Source of the DNA: Pseudoduganella ginsengisoli
GTDB taxonomy: Bacteria; Pseudomonadota; Gammaproteobacteria; Burkholderiales; Burkholderiaceae_D
NCBI RefSeq assembly: GCF_009720865.1
Contig: NZ_WNLA01000017.1
Coordinates: 62,001 to 126,000, forward strand
DNA: 64,000 nt
Reading direction: 5' to 3'
Positions 43,779 through 52,542 of this stretch are shown one piece after another. The stretch's first letter is position 1. Every line of letters starts with the position of its first letter. Both the position numbers and the translations under genes were made by a program. The notes beneath the pieces were generated by a model, which worked only from the letters and a program-made list of their open reading frames with translations, was not told the DNA's origin and did not search any database.

Positions 43779-44597
43779 TTAAGCGGCGCGGGCGGATTGC
43801 GTAATAAAGGCAGGCGGAGGCGGCGAGCCGGCCGACAAGGTCAGCACTTCGTAGCCGGTTTCCGTCACCAGTACCGTGTGTTCCCACTGCGCGGACAGGC
43901 TGCGGTCCTTGGTTTTGATGGTCCAGCCATCGCCCATTTCGCGGATTTCACGGCGGCCCGCATTGATCATCGGCTCGATCGTGAAAATCATGCCAGGTTT
44001 CAGCTCATCGAGCGTGCCTGGGCGGCCATAGTGCAGCACTTGCGGCTCTTCATGGAATACTTTGCCGATGCCGTGGCCGCAGAATTCGCGCACGACGCTG
44101 TAGCCGGCTTTTTCCGCATGTTGCTGGATCGCATGGCCGATATCGCCCAGGCGGGCGCCCGGACGCACTTGGGCGATGCCCAGCCACATGCATTCATACG
44201 TGGTGTCCGACAGGCGCTTGGCCAGGATCGATGGTTCGCCGATGAAGAACATACGGCTGTTGTCGCCGTGATAACCATCTTTGATGACGGTAATATCAAG
44301 ATTGACGACATCGCCATTTTTCAGCACCTTGTCGCCCGGAATGCCATGGCAAATCACGTCATTGACGGACGTGCAAATGGCTTTCGGGTAAGGCGTATAG
44401 CCGGGCGGGCAATAATTCAGCGGGGCAGGGATGGTGCCTTGTACATTCGTCATGTACTCGTGGCACAGACGGTCCAGTTCGCCAGTGGTCACGCCCGCTT
44501 TGACGAACGGGGTGATGTAATCCAGGACTTCGGAACCAAGGCGGCCTGCCAGGCGCATGCCGTCGATGTCGGCCTGGGTGTGAATAGTGATGGGCAT
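43779..44597 (-). CDS. map: Methionine aminopeptidase type I
   Basis: 272 residues. It removes the initiator Met in the cytoplasm. The pita-bread fold has all metal ligands: VNLDITV, YHGDNSRMF, the His in EFCGHGIGKVFHEEP, FTIEPM and QWEHTVLV. Divergent from rpsB, as in many proteobacteria (map-rpsB), with 267 bp between. The last 20 residues form a short Pro-rich extension. Confidence 0.96.
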   Translation of the reverse strand: MPITIHTQADIDGMRLAGRLGSEVLDYITPFVKAGVTTGELDRLCHEYMTNVQGTIPAPLNYCPPGYTPYPKAICTSVNDVICHGIPGDKVLKNGDVVNLDITVIKDGYHGDNSRMFFIGEPSILAKRLSDTTYECMWLGIAQVRPGARLGDIGHAIQQHAEKAGYSVVREFCGHGIGKVFHEEPQVLHYGRPGTLDELKPGMIFTIEPMINAGRREIREMGDGWTIKTKDRSLSAQWEHTVLVTETGYEVLTLSAGSPPPPAFITQSARAA

Positions 44598-44685
44598 GTT
44601 TTGCTTATTCGCTTATTAAAACGATCAATGTTTACGAATAAGATTATAGCCGACGGCCCATAGCAGAGCGGGCAGAGAGTGAAGG

Positions 44686-44714
44686 TTGCCGTGAACGCCA
44701 CTCTGACGTATAAT
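44686..44714 (+). promoter_or_regulatory. Promoter of rpsB
   Basis: TTGCCG (44686-44691), 17 bases, TATAAT (44709-44714): a near-consensus sigma-70 promoter. Transcription would start near 44721 and give a leader of about 145 bases before the rpsB ATG. Confidence 0.8.
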
Positions 44715-44720
44715 CTCGGG

Positions 44721-44864
44721 TTGCTTGAATTCGGTTTTGAGCAATGTTGTAAAAACCACTTTTTCTTAAACGCGAATCCGTTCAAAAAGGGTGCCCAATT
44801 GGCCAACTTCATGGCTGATGCAAGGGTGGCTGGGCGGATTCCAGACATAACCCTGGAGTTTATA
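44721..44864 (+). other. Long rpsB 5' leader, possibly an S2-binding control region
   Basis: A leader of about 145 bases with no coding sequence in a housekeeping ribosomal gene. It contains GGTGCCC and GGGTGGCTGGGCGG stretches that could fold, and GGAG before the ATG. rpsB mRNA autoregulation by S2 is known in gammaproteobacteria; conservation here is an inference. Confidence 0.5.
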
Positions 44865-45617
44865 ATGTCCGTAACTATGCGTGAAATGCTGGAAGCCGGT
44901 GTCCACTTCGGTCACCAGACCCGTTTCTGGAACCCAAAGATGGCTCCGTTCATCTTCGGTCACCGCAACAAGATCCACATCATCAACCTGGAAAAAACCA
45001 TGGGCATGTACCAGGAGGCGATGAAGCACGTTCGCCAACTGGCCTCGAACCGTGGCACCATCCTGATGGTGGGCACCAAGCGTCAAGCACGCGACATCAT
45101 CGCCGCTGAAGCGCAGCGCGCAGGCGTTCCTTACGTTGACCAGCGCTGGCTGGGCGGCATGCTGACCAACTTCAAAACGATCAAGACCTCGATCAAGCGC
45201 CTGAAAGACATGGAAGCTGCCATCGAAGACGGTTCCGTTGAGAAGCTGTCGAAAAAAGAAGCGCTGATGTTCACCCGCGAAATGGCCAAGCTGCAGAAAT
45301 CCATCGGCGGCATCAAGGACATGGGCGGCGTACCTGACGCGATCTTCGTGGTCGACGTTGGCTACCACAAAGGCGCGATCACCGAAGCCGCTAAGCTGGG
45401 CATCCCAGTGATCGGCGTGGTCGACACCAACCACTCCCCAGAAGGCGTAACCTACGTCATTCCAGGCAACGACGACTCCTCGAAAGCGATCACGCTGTAC
45501 GCTCGCGGTGTTGCCGATGCAATCCTCGAAGGCCGTGCCAACTCGACCGCCGAAGTTCTGGAAACGATCAAGTCCGCGTCCAGCGACGAGTTCGTCGAAG
45601 TCAGCGAACAGGCTTAA
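44865..45617 (+). CDS. rpsB: 30S ribosomal protein S2
   Basis: 250 residues from the ATG at 44865 (GGAG upstream); an in-frame start at 44679 would read through the promoter and is rejected. S2 sits at the head-body junction of the small subunit. Signatures: TMREMLEAGVHFGHQTRFWNPKM near the N-terminus, IHIINLEKTM, VDQRWLGGMLTNFKTI, GIPVIGVVDTNHSP. Followed by tsf with a terminator-like hairpin between. Confidence 0.97.
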   Translation: MSVTMREMLEAGVHFGHQTRFWNPKMAPFIFGHRNKIHIINLEKTMGMYQEAMKHVRQLASNRGTILMVGTKRQARDIIAAEAQRAGVPYVDQRWLGGMLTNFKTIKTSIKRLKDMEAAIEDGSVEKLSKKEALMFTREMAKLQKSIGGIKDMGGVPDAIFVVDVGYHKGAITEAAKLGIPVIGVVDTNHSPEGVTYVIPGNDDSSKAITLYARGVADAILEGRANSTAEVLETIKSASSDEFVEVSEQA

Positions 45618-45670
45618 TTAATCATTTTAGTCGCAAGACTGAAATATTGATTCAGTAAAATCAGCAGTTT

Positions 45671-45702
45671 AAAAGGGGTGGCTTCAGCTCCCCCTTTTTT
45701 TT
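45671..45702 (+). terminator. Terminator/attenuator between rpsB and tsf
   Basis: AAAAGGGGTGGC (45671-45682) pairs with GCTCCCCCTTTT (45687-45698) with one mismatch; a TTCA loop and a run of eight T end at 45702. It probably cuts the level of tsf relative to rpsB. Confidence 0.85.
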
Positions 45703-45783
45703 AACGACAGCGTATGGCGTGGCGCTGGAAGCAAGTGAGTTTCCGCAGCCCCATACCCCCTCACAGAATTACAGGAGAAATAC

Positions 45784-46695
45784 ATGGCAGCGATTACTGC
45801 AGCGATGGTTGGTGAACTGCGTGCGAAAACCGACGCACCAATGATGGAATGCAAAAAAGCCCTGACCGAAGCAGACGGCGACATGAACAAAGCAGAAGAA
45901 ATTCTGCGTGTAAAACTGGGCGGCAAAGCTGCCAAGGCATCGGCACGTATCACCGCTGAAGGCGTGGTGGCTGCTTACATCGCCGGCGGCGTTGGCGCCC
46001 TGGTGGAAGTGAACTCGGAAACCGACTTCGTTGCGAAAAACGACGAATTCCTGGCGCTGGCTCAAACCGCCGCCAAACTGGCTGCTGAAAAGAACCCGGC
46101 TGACGTGGCTGCCCTGCTGGCGCTGCCAACCGAATCCGGCCAGACCCTGGACGAAGTGCGTTCGGCACTGGTTGGTAAAATCGGTGAAAACATGTCGATC
46201 CGCCGCTTCCAGCGTTTCGAAACCGCTTCCAAGCTGGCTTCGTACCTGCACGGCACCAAGATCGGCGTGGTGGTTGAATTCGACGCCGCTGACGAGCAAG
46301 TGGGTAAAGACGTGGCAATGCACATTGCTGCAATGAAACCAGTGTCGCTGTCCGCTGACCAGGTGCCAAGCGAACTGATCGAAAAAGAGCGTTCGGTTGC
46401 CCAGGCTAAAGCTGACGAAGATGCGGCTAAAGCTGCTGCTGAAGGCAAGCCAGCCCAGTCGCCGGAAATCGTTGCCAAGCGTCTGGAAGGTTCGGTACAG
46501 AAGTTCCTGAAAGAAGTGTCGCTGCTGAACCAGGCTTTCGTGAAAAACGACAAGCAATCCGTTGAGCAAATGCTGAAAGCCGCCGGCGCCACCGTGAAAT
46601 CGTTCACGATGTACGTGGTTGGCGAAGGCATTGAAAAGAAAGTCGACGACTTCGCTGCTGAAGTTGCAGCGCAAATGGCCGCCAACAAGGCCTAA
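45784..46695 (+). CDS. tsf: Elongation factor Ts
   Basis: 303 residues. It is the guanine nucleotide exchange factor of EF-Tu. N-terminal UBA-like TAAMVGELRAKTDAPMMECKKALTEA, core VEVNSETDFVAKN and KIGVVVEFD, and the C-terminal VEQMLKAAGATVKSFTMYVVGEG. AGGAG precedes the ATG. Ends in a strong terminator, so pyrH downstream needs its own promoter. Confidence 0.97.
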   Translation: MAAITAAMVGELRAKTDAPMMECKKALTEADGDMNKAEEILRVKLGGKAAKASARITAEGVVAAYIAGGVGALVEVNSETDFVAKNDEFLALAQTAAKLAAEKNPADVAALLALPTESGQTLDEVRSALVGKIGENMSIRRFQRFETASKLASYLHGTKIGVVVEFDAADEQVGKDVAMHIAAMKPVSLSADQVPSELIEKERSVAQAKADEDAAKAAAEGKPAQSPEIVAKRLEGSVQKFLKEVSLLNQAFVKNDKQSVEQMLKAAGATVKSFTMYVVGEGIEKKVDDFAAEVAAQMAANKA

Positions 46696-46706
46696 GCGTC
46701 AAAAAG

Positions 46707-46733
46707 AAAACGGGCCAAGCGGCCCGTTTTTTT
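46707..46733 (+). terminator. Rho-independent terminator after tsf
   Basis: AAAACGGGCC (46707-46716), loop AAGC, GGCCCGTTTT (46721-46730) and a run of seven T. Perfect 10-bp stem. Confidence 0.93.
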
Positions 46734-46821
46734 AAGCAAGACCCATCCGTCTCTACCGTGTGGCGGCAGATGGTGCAGTATAGTCTCACCCGAATAAAAA
46801 CCTACTTAGGAGCCCCAGCTC

Positions 46822-47538
46822 ATGTCAAAACCAGCCTACAAGCGCGTCCTCCTCAAATTGTCCGGCGAAGCCCTGATGGGTGATGATCCTTACGGTATCA
46901 ACCGCGGCACGATCGAACGTATGGTCGCTGATGTGGCCGAGGTCGCGAAAATGGGCGTGGAACTGGCAGTGGTGATCGGCGGCGGCAATATTTTCCGTGG
47001 CGTGGCCCCTGGCGCCCAGGGTATGGACCGCGCGACCGCTGACTACATGGGTATGCTGGCCACCGTGATGAATGCGCTGGCCCTGGCCGACGCGATGCGC
47101 CACGTCGGCGTGACGGCCCGCGTGATGTCCGCGATTTCCATTGAACAGGTGGTTGAGCCGTATGTGCGCCCGAAAGCACTGCAATACCTGGAAGAGGGTA
47201 AGGTCGTGATTTTCGCCGCCGGCACCGGCAACCCATTCTTCACCACCGATACCGCCGCAGCCCTGCGCGGTTCCGAAGTCAGCGCCGAAGTCGTGCTGAA
47301 AGCCACCAAGGTGGACGGCATTTACACGGCCGACCCGAAAAAAGATCCCAACGCGACGCTGTTCTCCACGATCAGCTTCGATGAAGCAATCGCGAAACAC
47401 TTGCAAGTGATGGATGCCACCGCATTTGCACTGTGCCGCGACCAGAAATTGCCAATCAAAGTGTTTTCCATCACCAAGCCTGGCGCATTGATGCGCGTGA
47501 TTAACGGCGAAGATGAAGGTACACTGGTTCACGTTTAA
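46822..47538 (+). CDS. pyrH: UMP kinase
   Basis: 238 residues. It phosphorylates UMP to UDP; hexameric and GTP-activated. Amino-acid-kinase fold: LLKLSGEALMG, AVVIGGGNIFRG, the UMP site (GMDRATADYMGMLATVMNALAL), GTGNPFFTTDTAA and KATKVDGIYTADPK. AGGAG precedes the ATG. A TATAGT hexamer at 46779-46784 might be a -10, but no good -35 is present. Confidence 0.97.
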   Translation: MSKPAYKRVLLKLSGEALMGDDPYGINRGTIERMVADVAEVAKMGVELAVVIGGGNIFRGVAPGAQGMDRATADYMGMLATVMNALALADAMRHVGVTARVMSAISIEQVVEPYVRPKALQYLEEGKVVIFAAGTGNPFFTTDTAAALRGSEVSAEVVLKATKVDGIYTADPKKDPNATLFSTISFDEAIAKHLQVMDATAFALCRDQKLPIKVFSITKPGALMRVINGEDEGTLVHV

Positions 47539-47565
47539 TTTATTTGCTAGACACAGGAGCAAGCA

Positions 47566-48126
47566 ATGTCCGTAGCTGACGTTAAGAAGAACGCCCAGGA
47601 CCGTATGGCCAAGTCCATCGAGACCCTGAAGGGCGACCTGGCCAAGGTGCGTACCGGCCGTGCCCACACCGGCCTGCTGGACCACGTGATGGTCGAGTAT
47701 TACGGCAACCCGACGCCGATCAACCAGGTGGCCAACCTGACCCTGATCGACGCCCGCACCATCGGTGTGGCGCCGTTTGAAAAGAAAATGGGTGCCACCA
47801 TTGAAAAAGCCATCCGTGATTCGGACCTGGGCCTGAACCCGTCGACGCAGGGCGACATGATCCGCGTGCCGACCCCGGCCCTGACGGAAGAGCGCCGTAA
47901 AGAGATGGTGAAACTGGTCAAGAGCGAAGGCGAAGACGCGAAAGTCGCCGTGCGCAACATCCGCCGCGACGCCAACGAATCGCTGAAAAAGCTGGTCAAG
48001 GATAAAGCCATCTCGGAAGACGACGAGCGCCGTGGCGCCGACGACGTGCAAAAGCTGACCGACAAGGCGATCGTCGACATCGACAAGCTGCTGGCTGAAA
48101 AAGAGAAGGAAATCATGACCGTTTGA
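47566..48126 (+). CDS. frr: Ribosome recycling factor
   Basis: 186 residues. It splits post-termination ribosomes with EF-G. Typical helices: KKNAQDRMAKSIETLKGDLAKVRTGRAH, VMVEYYGNPTPINQVANLTLID, KAIRDSDLGLNPS, PALTEERRKEMVKLVK and the helix ending KEIMTV. AGGAG precedes the ATG and the gap to pyrH is 27 bp, so the two are co-transcribed. A quadruple inverted repeat follows. Confidence 0.97.
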   Translation: MSVADVKKNAQDRMAKSIETLKGDLAKVRTGRAHTGLLDHVMVEYYGNPTPINQVANLTLIDARTIGVAPFEKKMGATIEKAIRDSDLGLNPSTQGDMIRVPTPALTEERRKEMVKLVKSEGEDAKVAVRNIRRDANESLKKLVKDKAISEDDERRGADDVQKLTDKAIVDIDKLLAEKEKEIMTV

Positions 48127-48134
48127 CGGTTACC

Positions 48135-48223
48135 GTAGGGCGGATTAGGCATAGCCGTAATCCGCCATGCGTTGTGGCGGCGCCGGCATGGCGGATTACG
48201 CGGTTCCCGCTAATCCGCCCTAC
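48135..48223. repeat. Quadruple inverted-repeat (REP/BIME-like) element
   Basis: Four copies of a GGCGGATTA-type core in alternating orientation: GTAGGGCGGATTAG (48135-48148), GTAATCCGCCATGC (48157-48170), GCATGGCGGATTAC (48186-48199) and CTAATCCGCCCTAC (48210-48223). Copies 1 and 4, and 2 and 3, are exact reverse complements, so the whole 89 bp can fold as one long nested hairpin. The layout is that of REP/BIME elements moved by RAYT transposases. Confidence 0.8.
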
Positions 48224-48277
48224 GTGGACGGCGCCGTTTTCATTGAGTGTCAACGTTTATTGGCTGTATAAGAGTTC

Positions 48278-49030
48278 ATGAAATATTCGAGTTCGACGAC
48301 TGCGGTACCGGAAGCGCACAAAGTGCCACGCCACGTCGCCATCATCATGGATGGCAACGGCCGTTGGGCAACCAAGCGCTTCCTGCCGCGCGTCGCCGGC
48401 CACGTCAAAGGCGTGGAAACGGTACGCACCGTGGTGGAGGCTTGTGTCACGCGCGGTGTGGAATATGTGACGCTGTTTGCGTTCAGTTCGGAAAACTGGC
48501 GCCGTCCGGAAGAAGAAGTGTCGTTGCTGATGCGCCTGTTCGTGACTGCGCTGGAGCGCGAAGTCGCCAAGATGCACGCCAATAACATCCGCCTGAAAGT
48601 CGTCGGCGACCTGTCCCGCTTCAATGACAAGCTGCGCCAGATGATTGCCCAGGCTGAACGCAAGACTGCCAACAACACGGGCTTGACGGTGACCGTGTGC
48701 GCCAACTATGGCGGACGCTGGGACATCATGCAGGCCATAGGCAAAATGGTGGCGGCCCATCCTGGCATGACGGATTTTTCCGAAGAGCAGCTGGCGCCGC
48801 ACCTGGCCATGGCGTATGCGCCGGAACCGGACTTATTCATCCGCACCGGCGGCGAAGAGCGTATTTCCAACTTCCTGCTGTGGCAGCTCGCCTATACGGA
48901 ACTGTACTTCACTGACACGTTCTGGCCAGATTTCTCTGAAGAGCAATTCGACAAAGCCATCGCGTCGTACCAAAACCGCGAACGCCGCTTCGGCCGTACC
49001 GGTGATCAATTGGCAGAAAAGACCAACTAA
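48278..49030 (+). CDS. uppS: Undecaprenyl diphosphate synthase
   Basis: 250 residues. It makes the C55 lipid carrier for peptidoglycan and lipopolysaccharide by cis-prenyl transfer. IIMDGNGRWATKR, HVKGVETVRTVVEAC, FAFSSENWRRPEEEV, VCANYGGRWDIMQA, DLFIRTGGEERISNFLLWQLAYTELYFTD. Its stop overlaps the cdsA ATG (TAATG), so the two are coupled. Confidence 0.97.
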   Translation: MKYSSSTTAVPEAHKVPRHVAIIMDGNGRWATKRFLPRVAGHVKGVETVRTVVEACVTRGVEYVTLFAFSSENWRRPEEEVSLLMRLFVTALEREVAKMHANNIRLKVVGDLSRFNDKLRQMIAQAERKTANNTGLTVTVCANYGGRWDIMQAIGKMVAAHPGMTDFSEEQLAPHLAMAYAPEPDLFIRTGGEERISNFLLWQLAYTELYFTDTFWPDFSEEQFDKAIASYQNRERRFGRTGDQLAEKTN

Positions 49031-49866
49031 TGCTGAAGACCCGGATCATCACCGCTGTGATTTTGCTGGCGGTATTGCTGCCCGTACTGTTTTTCAATGT
49101 TGCGCCAGCGTTTAACGCTGTCGTGCTGGCCTTCCTTGGCGCCGCCCTGTGGGAAGCGTCGCGCCTGTTCAAGGCGCCGCGCCCGTGGCTCAACGCCGCC
49201 GCGCTGACGGCGGCGTTTGGCTATACCTTCCTGTTGCGCGACATGAACGCCTCGTCCACGTTCTGGATGGCGCTGGGCGTCATGTTCTGGGCCATGCGCT
49301 TTGCGCCGGCCCTGAAACTGGGCTTGCCGCCGATCGACAGCAAAGGCAGCCACATGCTGGGCTTCCTGTACTGCATTGCACTGATTTCGTGCTTTGCCGC
49401 CATTGTCGTGCTGTTCCGCCATTCGGCCACGTATTTGCTGTCGGCCATGGCCATCGTGTGGATCGCGGATATCGGCGCGTATTTCTCCGGCAAAGCCTTT
49501 GGCAAGCGCAAGCTGGCGCCATCGATCTCTCCCGGTAAATCGTGGGAAGGCGCCATAGGCGGCGGCATTGCCGTGCTGGTGCTGTGCGTGCTGTCGATCG
49601 TGTTCAGCACGAACGCCCCATGGCTGCAGGATACGTTTGCCGTGCAATTGCAAGCCCATAAAGGCTGGCTGATGACCGTGCTGCTGCTGGTGCTGATCAC
49701 CGCTGCCAGCATCATTGGCGACTTGTTTGAATCGATGCTGAAGCGCCGCGCCGGCATGAAGGACAGCAGCAACCTGCTGCCTGGCCACGGCGGTGTGCTG
49801 GACCGCATCGATGCATTGGTGCCTGTGCTGCCGATGGCGGCGCTGATCACCGCGTGGATCTCTTGA
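49030..49866 (+). CDS. cdsA: Phosphatidate cytidylyltransferase
   Basis: 278 residues with about seven to eight membrane helices. It forms CDP-diacylglycerol for phospholipid synthesis. The family signature is in the C-terminal part: FGKRKLAPSISPGKSWEGAIGG and SMLKRRAGMKDSSNLLPGHGGVLDRIDAL. Coupled to uppS by overlap and followed by dxr after 19 bp. Confidence 0.96.
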   Translation: MLKTRIITAVILLAVLLPVLFFNVAPAFNAVVLAFLGAALWEASRLFKAPRPWLNAAALTAAFGYTFLLRDMNASSTFWMALGVMFWAMRFAPALKLGLPPIDSKGSHMLGFLYCIALISCFAAIVVLFRHSATYLLSAMAIVWIADIGAYFSGKAFGKRKLAPSISPGKSWEGAIGGGIAVLVLCVLSIVFSTNAPWLQDTFAVQLQAHKGWLMTVLLLVLITAASIIGDLFESMLKRRAGMKDSSNLLPGHGGVLDRIDALVPVLPMAALITAWIS

Positions 49867-49885
49867 GGTCTTGAAGGAATACCCC

Positions 49886-51070
49886 ATGCAACGCATTACC
49901 ATACTTGGCGCCACCGGCTCCATCGGCGTCTCTACCCTGGACGTGCTGGCGCGCCATCCTGACCGTTATTCCGTCTATGCGCTGTCGGCGCACAGCCGTG
50001 TCGAAGAACTGGCCGCGCAGTGCACGCAATTCAAACCGGCGCGCGCCGTGGTCGGCACGGCCGAAGCGGCGGCCAAATTGGAGGAATTGCTGCGCGCCCA
50101 GGGCTTGCGCACGGAAGTCGAATATGGCGAACAGGCGTTGTGCGCCATTGCCAGCGCGGCGGAAACCGATACCGTGATGGCGGCCATTGTCGGCGCGGCC
50201 GGCTTGGCGCCGACGCTGGCCGCCGCCAAGGCCGGCAAGAAAGTTTTGTTGGCCAACAAGGAAGCGCTGGTCATGTCTGGCCAGCTGTTCATGGACGCGG
50301 TGCGCGACCATGGCGCCACGCTGCTGCCCATCGACTCGGAACACAATGCCATCTTCCAGTGCCTGCCGCACGGCTATGGCCGCGTGCCGGCAGCGGCCGG
50401 CGTCACGAAGGTCTTGCTGACGGCGTCCGGCGGCCCATTCCTGAAGCGCGACGTGTCCACGCTGGAAAACGTCACGCCGGACGAAGCGTGCAAGCACCCG
50501 AAGTGGGTGATGGGCCGCAAGATTTCCGTGGATTCCGCCACCATGATGAACAAGGGGCTGGAAGTCATTGAAGCGCACTGGCTGTTCGGCACGCCGGCGG
50601 AGCAGATCGAAGTGGTGATCCACCCGCAATCCGTGATTCACTCGATGGTGTCGTACAGCGATGGTTCCGTGCTGGCGGAACTGGGCAACCCCGACATGCG
50701 CACGCCGATCGCGCACGCGCTGGCCTACCCGGAGCGCATCGCGTCCGGCGTGGCGCAACTCGATATCGCGCAAATTGGCACGCTGCAATTCGAACGCCCG
50801 GACTTCAACCGTTTCCCATGCCTGGCGCTGGCATTCGACGCACTGCGTGCGGGCGGCACGGCGCCGGCGCTGCTGAACGCGGCCAATGAAGTGGCCGTGG
50901 CGGCATTCCTCGAAGAGCGCATCGGCTTCCGCCAGATCGACCGCGTGATTGCGCGCGTGATGGATGAATTGCCGCATGGCGCGGCCGGCAGTATCGGGCA
51001 AGTGATGGCGCAGGATGCCGCAGCCCGCGCCGCGGCGGAACGCGTGATTGCCGGTTTGCTGAAACCTTGA
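49886..51070 (+). CDS. dxr: 1-deoxy-D-xylulose 5-phosphate reductoisomerase
   Basis: 394 residues from the ATG at 49886 (AAGGA upstream); a TTG at 49871 is the only earlier start. It makes MEP with NADPH in the non-mevalonate isoprenoid pathway, feeding uppS. ITILGATGSIGVSTLDVL (NADPH), LLANKEALV, LPIDSEHNAIFQ, LTASGGPFLKR, KWVMGRKISVDSATMMNKGLE. It is the target of fosmidomycin. Confidence 0.97.
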   Translation: MQRITILGATGSIGVSTLDVLARHPDRYSVYALSAHSRVEELAAQCTQFKPARAVVGTAEAAAKLEELLRAQGLRTEVEYGEQALCAIASAAETDTVMAAIVGAAGLAPTLAAAKAGKKVLLANKEALVMSGQLFMDAVRDHGATLLPIDSEHNAIFQCLPHGYGRVPAAAGVTKVLLTASGGPFLKRDVSTLENVTPDEACKHPKWVMGRKISVDSATMMNKGLEVIEAHWLFGTPAEQIEVVIHPQSVIHSMVSYSDGSVLAELGNPDMRTPIAHALAYPERIASGVAQLDIAQIGTLQFERPDFNRFPCLALAFDALRAGGTAPALLNAANEVAVAAFLEERIGFRQIDRVIARVMDELPHGAAGSIGQVMAQDAAARAAAERVIAGLLKP

Positions 51071-51113
51071 AACCCTTGCAGGGCGGCTGCGGCAGCGCAG
51101 CCAGTTGACCATC

Positions 51114-52460
51114 ATGAACCTGTTGCAAACCATCGTCGCCTTTGCCGTTGCACTGGGCACACTGATCATCTTCCATGAACTTGGCCATTACCTGGTGGCG
51201 CGCTGGTGCGGCGTGAAAGTGCTGCGCTTTTCCGTCGGCATGGGCAAGGTCGTGTGGTCGCGCAAGGTCGGGCCGGACCAGACGGAATGGGCGGTATCGG
51301 CGTTGCCTTTGGGCGGCTACGTGAAAATGCTCGATGGCCGCGACTGCGACTTGAAAGGGTTGCCGGAAAAAGACCTGGCCCGCGAATTCACGCGCCAAAG
51401 CGTGTGGAAGCGCATCGCCATCGTGGCAGCGGGCCCGATTGCCAACTTCCTGCTGGCGATTGCGCTGTTTGCCGGACTGTATATGGTGGGCGTGGCCGAA
51501 CCGGCCGCGAAAATCGCGCCGCCGCCCGCCGCTTCCGCTGCCGGCATTGCCGGCTTGCGGGGCAATGACTTGATTACCGCGATTAATGGCGAAAAAGTCC
51601 GCGTGTGGTCGGAAGTGCGCTGGAACCTGATCCAGGCCGTGATCGATAAGAAGGGGGCCGTGATCGACGTCGAGCGCCCGGGCAGCGGGCGCCTGGAATT
51701 GTCGCTGCACGCCGACGCGTTGACGGGCATGGATATGGAATCGGACGTGGCGGCAAAACTCGGCATCGCGCTGGCCCGTCCGCCCGCGAAACTGGGCGAC
51801 ATCCTGCCCGGCAGCGCCGCCCATAAAGCCGGTTTGCGCAGCGGCGACCTGGTGGTGGCCATCGATGGCCAGCCGGTCCAGGATTGGGTGGCCTTCACCA
51901 ATACCGTGCGCTCGTCCGGCGGCAAGCTGCTGCTGTTTGCCGTGGAGCGCGATGGCCGCGTGCTGACGATACCCGTCACGCCCGACGCGGAAACCAAGGG
52001 ATCTGTAACAGTCGGTAAGATCGGCGCGTATGTCGCCGCGCCCACGGATATGATCGAAGTCCAGGCTGGTCCAGTCGAAGCCGTGGTGAAGGGCGCCGTG
52101 AAGGTGTGGGATACCAGCGTCATGACGGTGAAAATGATCGGCAAAATGCTGGCGGGCGAAGTGTCGTGGAAAAACGTGACGGGCCCGATCACCATTGCCG
52201 ATTATGCGGGGCAGACTGCCCGCATCGGCATGACCAGCTATATCGGCTTTATCGCATTCATCTCCATCAGCCTTGGTGTTATGAATTTGCTGCCGATTCC
52301 CGTTCTGGACGGGGGACTTTTACTGTATTATTCGCTGGAAGTTTTGACCGGACGTCCATTGCCGGAACGCGTAGGCGATATAGCGCAGCGTATAGGCGTG
52401 GGAATATTGGTCACATTAATGGCGCTGGCCGTATTTAACGACGTCGTGCGGTTACTGTAA
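51114..52460 (+). CDS. rseP: Site-2 intramembrane metalloprotease RseP
   Basis: 448 residues from the ATG at 51114; TTG at 51105 is an alternative. It cuts anti-sigma RseA in the membrane during envelope stress. Zinc site HELGH (His21, Glu22, His25), two tandem PDZ domains between (about 130-300), and the C-terminal zinc Asp in NLLPIPVLDGG followed by membrane helices. Positioned next to bamA, whose misfolded products trigger the response. Confidence 0.96.
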   Translation: MNLLQTIVAFAVALGTLIIFHELGHYLVARWCGVKVLRFSVGMGKVVWSRKVGPDQTEWAVSALPLGGYVKMLDGRDCDLKGLPEKDLAREFTRQSVWKRIAIVAAGPIANFLLAIALFAGLYMVGVAEPAAKIAPPPAASAAGIAGLRGNDLITAINGEKVRVWSEVRWNLIQAVIDKKGAVIDVERPGSGRLELSLHADALTGMDMESDVAAKLGIALARPPAKLGDILPGSAAHKAGLRSGDLVVAIDGQPVQDWVAFTNTVRSSGGKLLLFAVERDGRVLTIPVTPDAETKGSVTVGKIGAYVAAPTDMIEVQAGPVEAVVKGAVKVWDTSVMTVKMIGKMLAGEVSWKNVTGPITIADYAGQTARIGMTSYIGFIAFISISLGVMNLLPIPVLDGGLLLYYSLEVLTGRPLPERVGDIAQRIGVGILVTLMALAVFNDVVRLL

Positions 52461-52542
52461 ATACGCGGTATTTACGGGACGGCGCACGGCGTTATTCGTT
52501 TTACGACGTCAACCGAAGAATTTGAATCACTGATTTTTGCCG

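Noticed and set aside
46779..46784. TATAGT as a pyrH promoter -10
   Set aside because: No acceptable -35 at 16-18 bases upstream (CCGTGT region), so not reported as a promoter.
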